DNA of 59,489 nt from an uncultured Prevotellaceae bacterium (GTDB lineage: Bacteria; Bacteroidota; Bacteroidia; Bacteroidales; Bacteroidaceae), in NCBI GenBank assembly GCA_900320565.1, contig ONSR01000013.1, positions 1 through 59,489 of the forward strand, written 5' to 3'. A program made the translations under genes and the position numbers. The first letter of the stretch is position 1; each line of letters starts with the position of its first letter. The notes under the pieces are model-generated. The model did not search any database. It saw nothing but the letters and a program-made list of their open reading frames with translations, and was not told the origin of the DNA. Positions 25,550 to 34,243 of this stretch are shown one piece after another.

Positions 25550-25828
25550 ATGACAAAGATTGAATTGGTAAAAGCTATTGCCGAAAAGACAGGCATCGAC
25601 CAGCCCACCGCATTGGCTGCAGTGGAAGGTTTCATCGACACTCTCAAGGAGTCTCTCGTGAACAAGGAAAACGTGTATATCCGCGGCTGGGGTACATGGA
25701 CACTGAAGCATCGTGCCAAGAAGACCGCTCGCAACATCAGCAAGAACACTACTCTTGTTATCCCTGCTCACGACATTCCATACTTCAAGCCCTGCAAGGA
25801 CTTCATGGAACAAGTGGCTAAGGCATAA
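25550..25828 (+). CDS. HU family DNA-binding protein
   Basis: The 92-aa histone-like protein bends and compacts DNA as a dimer. The start MTKIELVKAIAEKTGIDQ and the arm segment with IRGWGTWTLKHRAKKTARN are typical of Bacteroidetes HU/IHF proteins. It has its own promoter and a downstream terminator, so it is a single-gene unit. Confidence 0.92.
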   Translation: MTKIELVKAIAEKTGIDQPTALAAVEGFIDTLKESLVNKENVYIRGWGTWTLKHRAKKTARNISKNTTLVIPAHDIPYFKPCKDFMEQVAKA

Positions 25829-25843
25829 GAAATCATAGCCTCC

Positions 25844-25925
25844 TCCCCGCTCCCCATTTGGGAGTGCCTCAAGGGAGGCGCCTTATAAACTTGCTCTCCC
25901 CCAAAAGGGAGGGCTTTTTTATTAT
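25844..25925 (+). terminator. Repeat-derived terminator after HU
   Basis: CTCTCCCCCAAAAGGGAGGG followed by CTTTTTTATT at 25891-25922 forms a hairpin with a U-tract. It is part of the CTCCCC...GGGGAG dispersed family (the block begins CCTCCTCCCCGCTCCCCATT), so the repeat doubles as a terminator. Confidence 0.75.
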
Positions 25926-25943
25926 AAATAAATGTACCGAATC

Positions 25944-28271
25944 ATGAAGAAATACCGCTCTTATACATTTCTGTTTATTCTATTGTCCGCTGTCTGCTGT
26001 CCTTTGTCATCACAGAATGTCATAGACTACGTCAACCCAATCATCGGCACAAACGGCATGGGACACACTTTCCCCGGAGCCTGCGTGCCATTCGGCATCG
26101 TACAGCTCTCGCCAGAGACAGACACCATCCCTCACAACGTGGACGGACGCTATCAGGGCAAAGTCTATGAGTACTGCGCTGGTTATCAGCATCGCGACAA
26201 GACAATAGTTGGCTTCTCGCACACACACCTCTCTGGCACGGGTCACAGCGACTTGGGCGACATCCTCATCATGCCTACAACAGGCAAGATTCAGACCAAT
26301 CCAGGCACTGCCGACAATCCAGAGACAGGTTATCGTTCACGTTTCTCTCATGACACAGAACATTGTTCGCCTGGCTACTACGAGGTGAAACTCGAGGACT
26401 ACAACATCTTGGCACAACTGACTGCCACACAACGCGTTGGTGTGCATCAGTACACCTTCCCAACAGAGGATGCCCAGTTCATCCTCGACCTCGGACACGG
26501 CATCTACAACTACGATGGCAAGACGCTTTGGAGCTATCTTCGTGTTGAAAACGACACGCTGCTGACGGGCTATCGCATCACGAACGGCTGGGCTCGACAG
26601 AACTACACTTATTTCGCCATCTCGCTCTCCCACCCCATTCTGAACTACGGCTACAAGGACGAGCAACGCATGAAATACTCAGGCTTCTGGCGCAAGAACG
26701 ACATCCACCACAACTTCCCCGACATGGCAGGACGTGAGATTGCAGCATACTTCCAGCTTCGTGTGCCGGAAAATCACAAACTTACAATCAAGGTTGCGCT
26801 CTCTGCCGTCAGCCAAAGTGGAGCCCTTGCCAACCTCAAAGCAGAGGCAGCAAGCCTCACCTTTGAGCAAGCAAAGTCGAAAGCAACAGAGTTGTGGACC
26901 AAGGAACTCACAGGCCTCGAGATTGAAGGTACAAATGACCAGAAGGCGCTCTTCTATACATCGCTCTACCACACCATGATTAACCCAAGCGTCTATATGG
27001 ATGTGGATGGCAAGTATCGTGGCAACGACATGGAAATCCATCAGGCTGAGGGCTTCACGAACTACACAATCTTCTCACTTTGGGACACCTATCGTGCTGA
27101 GCATCCGCTGCTTAACCTCATCAAACCTAAGCAAGGTGCAGACATGGCAGAGAGCATGATTCGCATCCAGCAACAGAGTGCACTCCACCTCCTGCCTGTA
27201 TGGTATCTGATGGCAAACGAAGGCTGGTGCATGAGCGGATATCATTCAGTGGCAGTCCTCTCGGATGTTGCAAAAAAACTCGGCATAAAGGACAAGAAGG
27301 CTATGCTGGAAGCAATGCAAGCCACTGCCACCTCAAAGTGGATGGAAGGCATGACAGACTACATCAAGTATGGCTATGTCCCCTACGACCGCTGTGGCAC
27401 AAGCGCCAGCAACACGCTGGAATATGCCTACGACGACTGGACAATCTATCAGGCTGCCCTCGATGCTGGCGACAAGGAAATGGCAGAGACCTTCAAGAAG
27501 CGTGCCTTGAACTACAAGAATGTATTCAATCCTGAGCTTGGACTTGCATGTCCAAAATACAAAGACGGCTCATGGAAGAAGAACTTTTCACCCTTGCAGA
27601 CCTATGGCGAAGGCTTCATTGAGGGCAATAGCGCCAACTATTCGTTCCATGTCCCTCACGACGTGAAGGGTATGATTGAATGTTTTGGTGGTGACAAGAA
27701 GTTCATCCAGCGCCTCGACAATCTCTTTGCCGAGCCTCTCGACAAGAAGTATTACGAGGACAACGAGGACATCGAGGAAGAATGTCTGCTTGGCGGCTAT
27801 GTTCACGGCAACGAGCCCAGCCACCATGTGCCCTATCTCTATGCCTGGACGTCACAGCCATGGAAGGCTCAGTACTGGCTTCGCGAAATCATGAACCGCA
27901 TGTACGTCAACAACATAGATGGCCTGCACGGCAACGACGACTGTGGACAGATGTCGGCTTGGTACATCTTCACGGCAATGGGCTTCTATCCCGTTTGTCC
28001 TGGAAGCGACCAGTATGTGCTTGGAGCGCCTTATGTTCCCAGTTGCAACCTGACGCTTCCTAATGGAAAGCATTTCCTCATCAAAGCTCCTGGAGTCAGC
28101 GACAAGAAGCGCTATGTCAAGGAAGTGAAGCTCAACGGCAAAAAATACGACAAGCTTTACATCACGCACAAAGACATCATGGCTGGTGGCACGCTTGAGT
28201 TTGTCATGAGTCCGACTCCCAATAAGAAGCGCTGCATCACAACAGGCAAGCCTTATTCACTCTCGGATTAA
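25944..28271 (+). CDS. GH92 family alpha-mannosidase, exported
   Basis: The 775-aa glycoside hydrolase of family 92 is a calcium-dependent exo-alpha-mannosidase, usually alpha-1,2 on N-glycans or yeast mannan. After a signal peptide (MKKYRSYTFLFILLSAVCC) come family motifs NPIIGTNGMGHTFPGACVPFG, YRAEHPLLNL and GNDDCGQMSAWYIF, the last with the acidic residues near the catalytic site. I use ATG 25944; ATG 25932 adds four residues. The C in VCC could be a lipobox, though spacing is imperfect. No SusCD pair is adjacent, so it is not in a visible polysaccharide locus. Confidence 0.92.
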   Translation: MKKYRSYTFLFILLSAVCCPLSSQNVIDYVNPIIGTNGMGHTFPGACVPFGIVQLSPETDTIPHNVDGRYQGKVYEYCAGYQHRDKTIVGFSHTHLSGTGHSDLGDILIMPTTGKIQTNPGTADNPETGYRSRFSHDTEHCSPGYYEVKLEDYNILAQLTATQRVGVHQYTFPTEDAQFILDLGHGIYNYDGKTLWSYLRVENDTLLTGYRITNGWARQNYTYFAISLSHPILNYGYKDEQRMKYSGFWRKNDIHHNFPDMAGREIAAYFQLRVPENHKLTIKVALSAVSQSGALANLKAEAASLTFEQAKSKATELWTKELTGLEIEGTNDQKALFYTSLYHTMINPSVYMDVDGKYRGNDMEIHQAEGFTNYTIFSLWDTYRAEHPLLNLIKPKQGADMAESMIRIQQQSALHLLPVWYLMANEGWCMSGYHSVAVLSDVAKKLGIKDKKAMLEAMQATATSKWMEGMTDYIKYGYVPYDRCGTSASNTLEYAYDDWTIYQAALDAGDKEMAETFKKRALNYKNVFNPELGLACPKYKDGSWKKNFSPLQTYGEGFIEGNSANYSFHVPHDVKGMIECFGGDKKFIQRLDNLFAEPLDKKYYEDNEDIEEECLLGGYVHGNEPSHHVPYLYAWTSQPWKAQYWLREIMNRMYVNNIDGLHGNDDCGQMSAWYIFTAMGFYPVCPGSDQYVLGAPYVPSCNLTLPNGKHFLIKAPGVSDKKRYVKEVKLNGKKYDKLYITHKDIMAGGTLEFVMSPTPNKKRCITTGKPYSLSD

Positions 28272-28317
28272 ACTTTTTTCGCGCACGCGTGTCATACTTT
28301 TATAAATCATAATTGGT

Positions 28318-29706
28318 ATGAAAAAGAACAATAAGCAACAGCATGAGATGAATCGCCGTCAGTTCTTGGAGCGATTGGGACTTGGTTCGGCTACGGCATT
28401 GACATTGATAACAGTAGGCCCGCTACAGGCAATGACTTCGTCCAGAAAAGCCGGCAATGCTCTCGACGATGATGTTCCAGAGCAAATCAAAATGACTTAT
28501 CGCGTTCAGAACGGCACTGGCGAGCACATCTCGTTGCTGGGCTTTGGCATGATGCGCTTGCCTCGTGAACAGGAACAGGTAAACGAACTCGTGGATTATG
28601 CGCTCGCTCATGGTGTGAACTACTTCGACACAGCTCCCATCTATGGTGGAGGCAGCAACGAAGAAGCGACGGGCAAAGCCTTGAGCAGGCATCCTCGCGA
28701 TAAATACTATGTAGCCACGAAGATGTCCAACCAGCACGATAGTCTGTGGAACTTCGAGAAAGCTAAGGAGATGTACGACAACTCGTTCCGCAAGTTGCAA
28801 GTGGACTACATCGACTACTACCTTCTGCATAGCGTTGGTGGCGGTGGAATAGACAATCTCAAGGCACGCTTCATCGACAATGGCTTGCTGGACTTCCTTC
28901 TCAAAGAGCGTGAAGCAGGGCGCATCCGTCACCTCGGATTCAGCTATCATGGCGATGTGAAAGTGTTCGATTGGCTGCTCGACAACAACGACAAGTATCA
29001 TTGGGACTTCGTACAGATCCAGATGAATTACCTCGACTGGACGCATGCTCAGAGAAGCAGAGGCCGTCGTCGTGGTGATGCAAATGCGCAATATCTCTAT
29101 GGCAGACTCGAGAAGTTGGGCATCCAGGCTGTCATCATGGAGCCTCTCAGAGGCGGTGGACTGGCAAATGTACAGGATGATGTTCGCCAGCAACTTGCCC
29201 GTGCTCGCAAGGACGACACACCAGCTCGCTGGGGATTCCGTTGGGTTGGTTCTAAGCCAAATGTTCTCACAGCTTTGAGCGGCATGAACAGAATGGAACA
29301 TCTCAAAGAGAACTTGGAAACCTTCTCGCCTCTTGACCCCTGTACAAACATAGAGAACGAGCTTCTGGAACGCATCGCAGACAAGATGTCGGGCATGCCA
29401 ACCATCGGCTGCACCACTTGTGCTTACTGTATGCCCTGCAAACATGGCGTCGATATTCCAGGCAATTTCGCCTTCTACAACAAGGCTGTCGTGGATGGAC
29501 GTTTACCCCTTCCCGATGCTTCAGCACCTGATTTCGAAGAGAAACGTCAGGCTTATCTCGCCGCTTATCAAGAAGCCATCCCCAATAAGGCACGCGCTAA
29601 CAGATGTCAGGACTGCGGAGAATGCCTCTCCAAGTGTCCTCAGCAACTCCCCATCCCAACGCATCTGAGCAGACTCGTTGAGATGACAAGAAAGAAACAA
29701 GCTTAA
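28318..29706 (+). CDS. Tat-exported aldo/keto reductase with C-terminal 4Fe-4S motifs
   Basis: The 462-aa protein begins with a twin-arginine signal (NRRQFLERLG, R13 R14). An aldo/keto reductase barrel follows, with tetrad residues in FDTAPIYGG (D, Y), ATKMSN (K) and YLLHSVG (H). Cysteine groups CTTCAYCMPC (about 365-374) and CQDCGECLSKCP (about 430-441) would bind Fe-S clusters. The Tat signal implies export of the folded, cofactor-loaded protein. The next gene, 10 nt on, encodes an FMN-binding protein, suggesting electron transfer between them. The substrate is unknown. Confidence 0.9.
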   Translation: MKKNNKQQHEMNRRQFLERLGLGSATALTLITVGPLQAMTSSRKAGNALDDDVPEQIKMTYRVQNGTGEHISLLGFGMMRLPREQEQVNELVDYALAHGVNYFDTAPIYGGGSNEEATGKALSRHPRDKYYVATKMSNQHDSLWNFEKAKEMYDNSFRKLQVDYIDYYLLHSVGGGGIDNLKARFIDNGLLDFLLKEREAGRIRHLGFSYHGDVKVFDWLLDNNDKYHWDFVQIQMNYLDWTHAQRSRGRRRGDANAQYLYGRLEKLGIQAVIMEPLRGGGLANVQDDVRQQLARARKDDTPARWGFRWVGSKPNVLTALSGMNRMEHLKENLETFSPLDPCTNIENELLERIADKMSGMPTIGCTTCAYCMPCKHGVDIPGNFAFYNKAVVDGRLPLPDASAPDFEEKRQAYLAAYQEAIPNKARANRCQDCGECLSKCPQQLPIPTHLSRLVEMTRKKQA

Positions 29707-29716
29707 CAAAGAACTC

Positions 29717-30121
29717 ATGAACAAGAACAGAATACTTACATCGCTTGCTCTCGTTGGAGCATTCCTCTTCCTGACAAGTCAGACAACGGGCGAACCTGTC
29801 ATGACAAAACAGAAAGACGTTACCATCATCAACACCACAACACTTGCTACTGACGTCGAAGGGTACGTTGGTACGACTCCCGTCAAGGTCTATATCAAAG
29901 CTGGAAAAGTGCTGAAAGTTGAGGCTCTCGAGAACGAAGAGACACCCAAGTACTTCGATATGGTAGTGAAGGGATTGATGAAGAAATGGAACGGACTGCC
30001 AGTCAAGACTGCAGAAAAGCAGAAAGTTGACGTTGTAACAGGTGCGACAGTCTCTTCCGAAGCAGTCATCGAGAATGTCCGTCGCGGCATCAGCTACTAC
30101 AATTACATGAACAAGAAGTAA
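29717..30121 (+). CDS. Exported FMN-binding domain protein
   Basis: The 134-aa protein has an N-terminal signal (about 1-22) and one FMN_bind domain. The flavinylation-type motif TGATVSS is at 108-114; in RnfG, NqrC and similar extracytosolic proteins the second threonine of this motif carries covalent FMN. It sits directly after the Tat-exported reductase and would be its periplasmic electron partner. No ApbE flavin transferase gene is in the window. Its 3' end overlaps the convergent yhhN-like gene by 32 nt. Confidence 0.85.
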   Translation: MNKNRILTSLALVGAFLFLTSQTTGEPVMTKQKDVTIINTTTLATDVEGYVGTTPVKVYIKAGKVLKVEALENEETPKYFDMVVKGLMKKWNGLPVKTAEKQKVDVVTGATVSSEAVIENVRRGISYYNYMNKK

Positions 30122-30737
30122 GGCGATAGAGTTTCTGCGTGCCGACGAAAAGCAACATCTGCCCTGCATAATAGGGTATCATGATGCTCATGTGGGCATG
30201 CGGAATCCTTTCGACGAACATGTTCACGCCAATTATAAAGTCGGAGAGGACAAAGAGTGTCGCTCCGATAATCAGGCAAACATTCTTGTGCCGCCATGCT
30301 GCATAGCACATCCCAAGCAGCAAAATGGCGTAGATGGCTATTCCATAAGCAATGAGTTTGTCTTCCACTCGAGGGAATATCCAGCACATTGCCACTCCAT
30401 ACACACTTGCCACGAGCACCAGAGGCACGTACCTCATGGGCTTTTCCCATGTCGTCTTTGGCGACATCAAACGACTATATATAATAATGTATAGGATTTG
30501 TGCAACGGCAAAGCACCCTATTTGAGGAATGAGTTCGTTCCTCCACCCCATCACATCACCAAGAAAAGAGAAGAAAAGCGCTGCCGTCAGAGCCCACTGC
30601 TTCCTACATAAAGCACAGAGAGAGAGCCATAACACAGGGAAAATCATCTGTGCTGGAAGGTGAATTGGCAGGAAGTCCGTCACCGCCAAAACGATGAAAA
30701 CTCCAATAACGATAAGGTCTTTCTGGGAACTAAGCAT
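30090..30737 (-). CDS. YhhN family membrane protein (lysoplasmalogenase-like)
   Basis: The 215-aa protein has about eight hydrophobic segments, with FSFLGDVMGW and LSDFIIGVN as YhhN family motifs. Members in animals hydrolyse lysoplasmalogen; the bacterial role is unsettled. I use ATG 30737; the longer frame runs into the tRNA gene. The gene follows the tRNA by 8 nt with no promoter between them, so they are probably cotranscribed. The C-terminal tail (LTSCSCNCSS) is antisense to the end of the FMN-binding gene and looks like an extension. Confidence 0.8.
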   Translation of the reverse strand: MLSSQKDLIVIGVFIVLAVTDFLPIHLPAQMIFPVLWLSLCALCRKQWALTAALFFSFLGDVMGWRNELIPQIGCFAVAQILYIIIYSRLMSPKTTWEKPMRYVPLVLVASVYGVAMCWIFPRVEDKLIAYGIAIYAILLLGMCYAAWRHKNVCLIIGATLFVLSDFIIGVNMFVERIPHAHMSIMIPYYAGQMLLFVGTQKLYRLTSCSCNCSS

Positions 30738-30745
30738 GACCAAGA

Positions 30746-30817
30746 GCGATAGACGGGGCTCGAACCCGCGACCTTTGGCTTGGGAAGCCAAAGCTCTACC
30801 AACTGAGCTACTATCGC
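30746..30817 (-). tRNA. tRNA-Gly (anticodon CCC)
   Basis: On the minus strand the 72 nt fold as a complete cloverleaf: acceptor GCGATAG/CTATCGC, D arm GCTC/GAGC, anticodon stem TTGGC/GCCAA with loop TTCCCAA (anticodon CCC), and T arm with TTCGAGC. The 3' CCA is not encoded. Confidence 0.95.
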
Positions 30818-30831
30818 ATTCTTTCTTTGTG

Positions 30832-30839
30832 CAAAGGTA
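30832..30839 (-). promoter_or_regulatory. Promoter -7 element TACCTTTG of tRNA-Gly
   Basis: The complement reads TACCTTTG, 15 bp before the tRNA 5' end. It would also serve the yhhN-like gene. Confidence 0.6.
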
Positions 30840-30903
30840 CGAAAAAATAGTTAATAGATGATAAAATATCGATAAAAATCATTCATTGTATGCAGAAAAA
30901 GTC

Positions 30904-30911
30904 TATCTTTG
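30904..30911 (+). promoter_or_regulatory. Promoter -7 element TATCTTTG of the rubrerythrin gene
   Basis: TATCTTTG with a TTG at about 30887 lies upstream of a leader of about 60 nt. Confidence 0.6.
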
Positions 30912-30975
30912 TACCTAAAAGAAGTGACTTAACGCACATACATTATCATATTATTAACTTAAAACGATTAAAATT

Positions 30976-31533
30976 ATGAAGAAAAAGTTTATTTGCGCCG
31001 TTTGTGGATATATCTATGAAGGCGATGCTGCACCCGAACAGTGCCCCATCTGTAAGGCTCCTGCCTCGAAGTTCTCTGAGCTGAAGGACGATGCCGACAT
31101 GACTTACGCTACCGTTCACAAGATTGGCGACGGCAAGCCCGAAGGCGTTTCAGAAGAGATGATTCAGGACCTGCGCAACCATTTCAACGGAGAATGTGGC
31201 GAGGTTGGTATGTATCTGGCAATGGCTCGTCAAGCTGACCGCGAGGGCTATCCCGAGATTGCCGAGGCTTTCAAGCGCTATGCATTCGAAGAGGCAGACC
31301 ATGCAAGCCGTTTCGCAGAACTGTTGGGCGAGTGTGTTTGGGACACCAAGACAAACCTCGAGAAGCGTGCTGCTGCTGAGGCTGGTGCTTGCGAAGACAA
31401 GTTCCGCATCGCCAAGAACGCTAAGGCTGCAGGTTTCGATGCCATTCACGACACCGTTCACGAGATGGCAAAGGACGAAGCCCGTCATGGTGCAGGTTTC
31501 GCAGGCTTGCTAAAGCGCTACTTCGGAAAATAA
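30976..31533 (+). CDS. Rubrerythrin (reverse type, N-terminal rubredoxin)
   Basis: The 185-aa peroxide-scavenging di-iron protein starts with a rubredoxin domain (C8, C11 and C23, C26 in CAVCGY and CPICKA), so the order is reversed relative to classical rubrerythrin. The ferritin-like domain follows, with iron-binding [17 protein letters not shown] and [10 protein letters not shown] (E, ExxH). It reduces hydrogen peroxide in anaerobes. It has its own promoter and is followed by a repeat-derived convergent terminator. Confidence 0.93.
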   Translation: MKKKFICAVCGYIYEGDAAPEQCPICKAPASKFSELKDDADMTYATVHKIGDGKPEGVSEEMIQDLRNHFNGECGEVGMYLAMARQADREGYPEIAEAFKRYAFEEADHASRFAELLGECVWDTKTNLEKRAAAEAGACEDKFRIAKNAKAAGFDAIHDTVHEMAKDEARHGAGFAGLLKRYFGK

Positions 31534-31544
31534 GAAGACCCTAT

Positions 31545-31612
31545 CCACCCCTTCCCCTTTAGATGGGAGGCTTTTGTTTCTCCCCCTTTGGGGGAGTTAG
31601 AGAGGGGCCACC
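31545..31612. repeat. CTCCCC-type dispersed repeat / convergent terminator
   Basis: CCCCTTTAGATGGGAGGCTTTTG and CTCCCCCTTTGGGGGAG form hairpins between the convergent rubrerythrin and GNAT genes. The family occurs at 17658, 25844 and 34188. Confidence 0.65.
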
Positions 31613-32115
31613 TTCTGAAAAACAACTACCGACTGCCATCCTTCTGGGCTCTTCAACCAGTCCTGCAGGGTGGCGGTCTCTTTGTATCCGCACTTCTTGA
31701 AAAGCCCTATTGAAGCCAGATTGCTCGTCGGAACGAGGGCATAGAGCTGATGAATGCCCAGATGTGTCGAGGCATAATCGGCAAGCAAACGAAGGGCTTC
31801 GCTGGCATAGCCCAGCCGTTGCTGCTCTGGAACCACAACGATTCCCACTTCAGCACGATGATGCTGAGGGTCATACTTCTGCAAATCGACAAAACCAATG
31901 CTGATACCATCGGACGTTTCAAGCACAAGCCGGAGCTGTCGGTCGTGGAAAAAGTCGTTCGCACTCTCAGCAATATACTGCTTGAGGGCAAAATGCGAGA
32001 AAGGCACGGAAGCATGTCCGAGCGGCCACAACTCAGTATCATTCTCGATGAGATACATCAAGTCGAGGTCCTCGGGCTCTATCGCTCTCAGCTTCAGCTT
32101 ATCACTCTTTAGCAT
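31597..32115 (-). CDS. GNAT acetyltransferase (RimJ/RimL-like)
   Basis: The 172-aa acetyl-CoA-dependent N-acetyltransferase has the acetyl-CoA loop QQRLGYASEA (about 103-112) and the ending GLFKKCGYKETA typical of RimJ/RimL relatives. The acceptor (ribosomal protein, antibiotic or amine) cannot be read from sequence. It overlaps the preceding small membrane-protein gene by 14 nt and is the last gene of the leftward his-recR run. Confidence 0.85.
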   Translation of the reverse strand: MLKSDKLKLRAIEPEDLDLMYLIENDTELWPLGHASVPFSHFALKQYIAESANDFFHDRQLRLVLETSDGISIGFVDLQKYDPQHHRAEVGIVVVPEQQRLGYASEALRLLADYASTHLGIHQLYALVPTSNLASIGLFKKCGYKETATLQDWLKSPEGWQSVVVFQKVAPL

Positions 32116-32341
32116 TGCGTTTGATGTCTATCAAAGGGAACACAAGAGCGATAGCCAAGATGCCAAGTCCATAGAGCTGCGATGTGTCGTCGTACTTGAA
32201 GTAGAGGAACATCACAAAAGCGGCAGCGACAGCAATTGCGGCCAAACGAATGTAGGCATTCACTTTCCTATAACGAATGGCAAAGAAAGCTGCAAGCAGG
32301 ATGCAAGCCGCACAAATCAAAGTAAGGATGTAAGTTATCAT
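32102..32341 (-). CDS. Small membrane protein (3 hydrophobic segments)
   Basis: A 79-aa reading from ATG 32341 (MITYILTLICAACILL) with about three membrane helices and a charged tail (IDIKRNAKE). The frame stays open to 32422, but those 27 residues are a translation of the 22-bp array and are not likely to be made. I do not recognise the family. Confidence 0.6.
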   Translation of the reverse strand: MITYILTLICAACILLAAFFAIRYRKVNAYIRLAAIAVAAAFVMFLYFKYDDTSQLYGLGILAIALVFPLIDIKRNAKE

Positions 32342-32359
32342 AGCGTAGTTCGAAAAGTT

Positions 32360-32447
32360 AACGTGGATAGTTTGTAAAGTTAACGTGTTAAGTTTGTCAA
32401 TTAAGCGTGTTAAGTTGGGCAAGTTAACGTGTTAAGTTTGGCAATTA
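32360..32447 (+). repeat. 22-bp-period tandem array (4 units)
   Basis: AACGTG/AGCGTG cores begin at 32360, 32382, 32404 and 32426, exactly 22 bp apart, each followed by TTAAGTTTG-like sequence. The array fills the gap between recR and the small membrane-protein gene inside one leftward run. Confidence 0.85.
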
Positions 32448-32481
32448 CCTTAAGGTATTTGAGCAAATAGGTTAAGGCCTT

Positions 32482-33096
32482 TTACGCACCAAACGGGATT
32501 CTTCCGGCAAGGGCTCTGCCTAAGGTCACTTCGTCGGTGTATTGCAGTTCATCATTTTGTGCGATTCCTCGAGCAATGACAGTCACTTTGACACCCGTTT
32601 CTTCCAGTTTCCTGTAGATATAATAGTTGGTGGTATCGCCTTCCATCGTGGGACTGAGAGCAAGGATGACTTCCTCCACTCCACCCTTTTTGACGCGCTC
32701 CACGAGACTTTCAATCTGCAAATCGCTGGGACCAATGCCGTCCATCGGACTGATAACGCCGCCAAGTACGTGATAGAGGCCGCGATACTGCATCGTGTTC
32801 TCGATAGCCATCACATCCTGAACGTTCTCAACTACGCAAACAAGACTGGCGTCTCGAGACGGATTGCTGCAGATTTCGCATCGTTCATCATCGCATATAT
32901 TGTAGCAGACCTGGCAATAATGCACGCCTCGACGCATCTCAACCAGGCTCTCTGCCAGCGCCTCCACCCTCTCCTCATCTTGACGAAGCAAGTGAAGAGC
33001 CAAGCGAAGAGCCGTCTTGCTGCCTATTCCAGGCAAGCGATTGATTTCCATTACGGCTTTCTCAAGAAGCTGTGAAGAATAGTGGGACTGCATCAT
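32482..33096 (-). CDS. recR: Recombination protein RecR
   Basis: The 204-aa RecFOR-pathway protein helps RecA load at gaps. It has an HhH segment ([20 protein letters not shown]), a C4 zinc finger ([16 protein letters not shown], about 60-75) and a Toprim domain ([12 protein letters not shown] to [12 protein letters not shown]). Length matches the family. It starts 2 nt after hisB ends, an operon arrangement with the his genes. Confidence 0.96.
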   Translation of the reverse strand: MMQSHYSSQLLEKAVMEINRLPGIGSKTALRLALHLLRQDEERVEALAESLVEMRRGVHYCQVCYNICDDERCEICSNPSRDASLVCVVENVQDVMAIENTMQYRGLYHVLGGVISPMDGIGPSDLQIESLVERVKKGGVEEVILALSPTMEGDTTNYYIYRKLEETGVKVTVIARGIAQNDELQYTDEVTLGRALAGRIPFGA

Positions 33097-33098
33097 CT

Positions 33099-34175
33099 TT
33101 ATAAGAGTCCTTTGCTAGATGGGAGTTGGAAATGTGTTACATCTCTGCGGACAGCCATTCTCAAGCTTCGTGCAAACGCTTTGAAGATGCCTTCTATCTT
33201 GTGGTGTTCGTTCTGACCTTCTGCCTTGATGTTCAGATTCATCGCTGCGCTGTCGGACAGACTCTTGAAGAAGTGCAGAAACATTTCTGTTGGCATCTCT
33301 CCGACTTTCTCGCGATGGAACTCAGCATCCCACACCAGCCAAGGCCTTCCACCAAAGTCGAGGGCAACTTGACAAAGGCAATCATCCATCGGCAAGCAAT
33401 AGCCATAACGCTCTATGCCACGCTTGTCGCCAAGAGCTTTGCGGATACATTCGCCCAAAGCCAAAGCCACATCTTCGATTGTATGATGCTCATCCACTTC
33501 GAGGTCGCCATTACAACGGATGTATAGGTCTGTCATTCCGTGCTTTGCAATCTGCTCGAGCATGTGGTCGAAGAAGCCAAGTCCAGTCTGTATGTCGCTC
33601 TTTCCGTTGCCGTCGAGACACACCCTCACCTCAATATCCGTTTCCTTTGTAGTACGCTTGACTGTTGCAGTTCGCTCTCCTGCAAAGAGGAGTTCTGTAA
33701 TCTTCTGCCAATCCAGCTCTTCTGAAAGTATGAGACTGCGGCAACCGAGGTTCTCTGCAAGCTTAGCATCCGTTTGTCTGTCACCAATGACGAAGCTTCC
33801 AGCCAAGTCGTAATTGCCTGTCATATAGTCAGTAAGCATGCCTGTTCCAGGCTTACGGGTTGGGAGATTGTCCTCCGGAAAACTCCTATCAATATGAATA
33901 GCGTCGAAAGTTATACCTTCGCCCTTCAGGATGTCGAGCATGAGGTTTTGTGTGGGCCAGAAAGTATCTTCGGGATAGCTCTCCGTTCCGAGTCCGTCCT
34001 GATTGCTCACCATAACGAAAAGGAAGTCGGTGTGCTGGCGAAGGAAATTCAAGGCACTGATGACTCCAGGCACGAAACTGAACTTCTCGAAGCTATCAAT
34101 CTGTTCATCAGATGGTTCGCGAAGTATTGTACCGTCTCGATCAATAAAAAGAATCTTTTTCAATTCACAATTCAT
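33099..34175 (-). CDS. hisB: HisB, bifunctional histidinol-phosphatase / IGP dehydratase
   Basis: The 358-aa enzyme of histidine synthesis has an N-terminal HAD phosphatase (FIDRDGTIL at 10-18; about 1-165) and a C-terminal imidazoleglycerol-phosphate dehydratase (about 168-358) with [15 protein letters not shown] and [15 protein letters not shown] metal-binding histidines. The first residues MNCEL are encoded by a TATGAATTGTGAATTG dispersed repeat that supplies the ATG; a TTG at 34163 could be the ancestral start. It is the fourth gene of hisGDCB. Confidence 0.95.
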   Translation of the reverse strand: MNCELKKILFIDRDGTILREPSDEQIDSFEKFSFVPGVISALNFLRQHTDFLFVMVSNQDGLGTESYPEDTFWPTQNLMLDILKGEGITFDAIHIDRSFPEDNLPTRKPGTGMLTDYMTGNYDLAGSFVIGDRQTDAKLAENLGCRSLILSEELDWQKITELLFAGERTATVKRTTKETDIEVRVCLDGNGKSDIQTGLGFFDHMLEQIAKHGMTDLYIRCNGDLEVDEHHTIEDVALALGECIRKALGDKRGIERYGYCLPMDDCLCQVALDFGGRPWLVWDAEFHREKVGEMPTEMFLHFFKSLSDSAAMNLNIKAEGQNEHHKIEGIFKAFARSLRMAVRRDVTHFQLPSSKGLL

Positions 34176-34243
34176 AATTCATAATTCAAAAGCGGAGTTA
34201 GAGGGGGTATTGTCCTCCCATTTAGGGGAGTTAGAGGGGGGGC
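34160..34243. repeat. ATTCATAATT and CTCCCC dispersed repeats between hisC and hisB
   Basis: TTCACAATTCATAATTCATA (34162-34182) and then AGCGGAGTTAGAGGGGG and GGGGAGTTAGAGGGGGG (34190-34239), two repeat families side by side. The first extends into the hisB start codon. Confidence 0.7.

Noticed and set aside
32342-32422. N-terminal extension of the small membrane protein
   Set aside because: The extra residues come from the 22-bp array; ATG 32341 gives a clean hydrophobic start.
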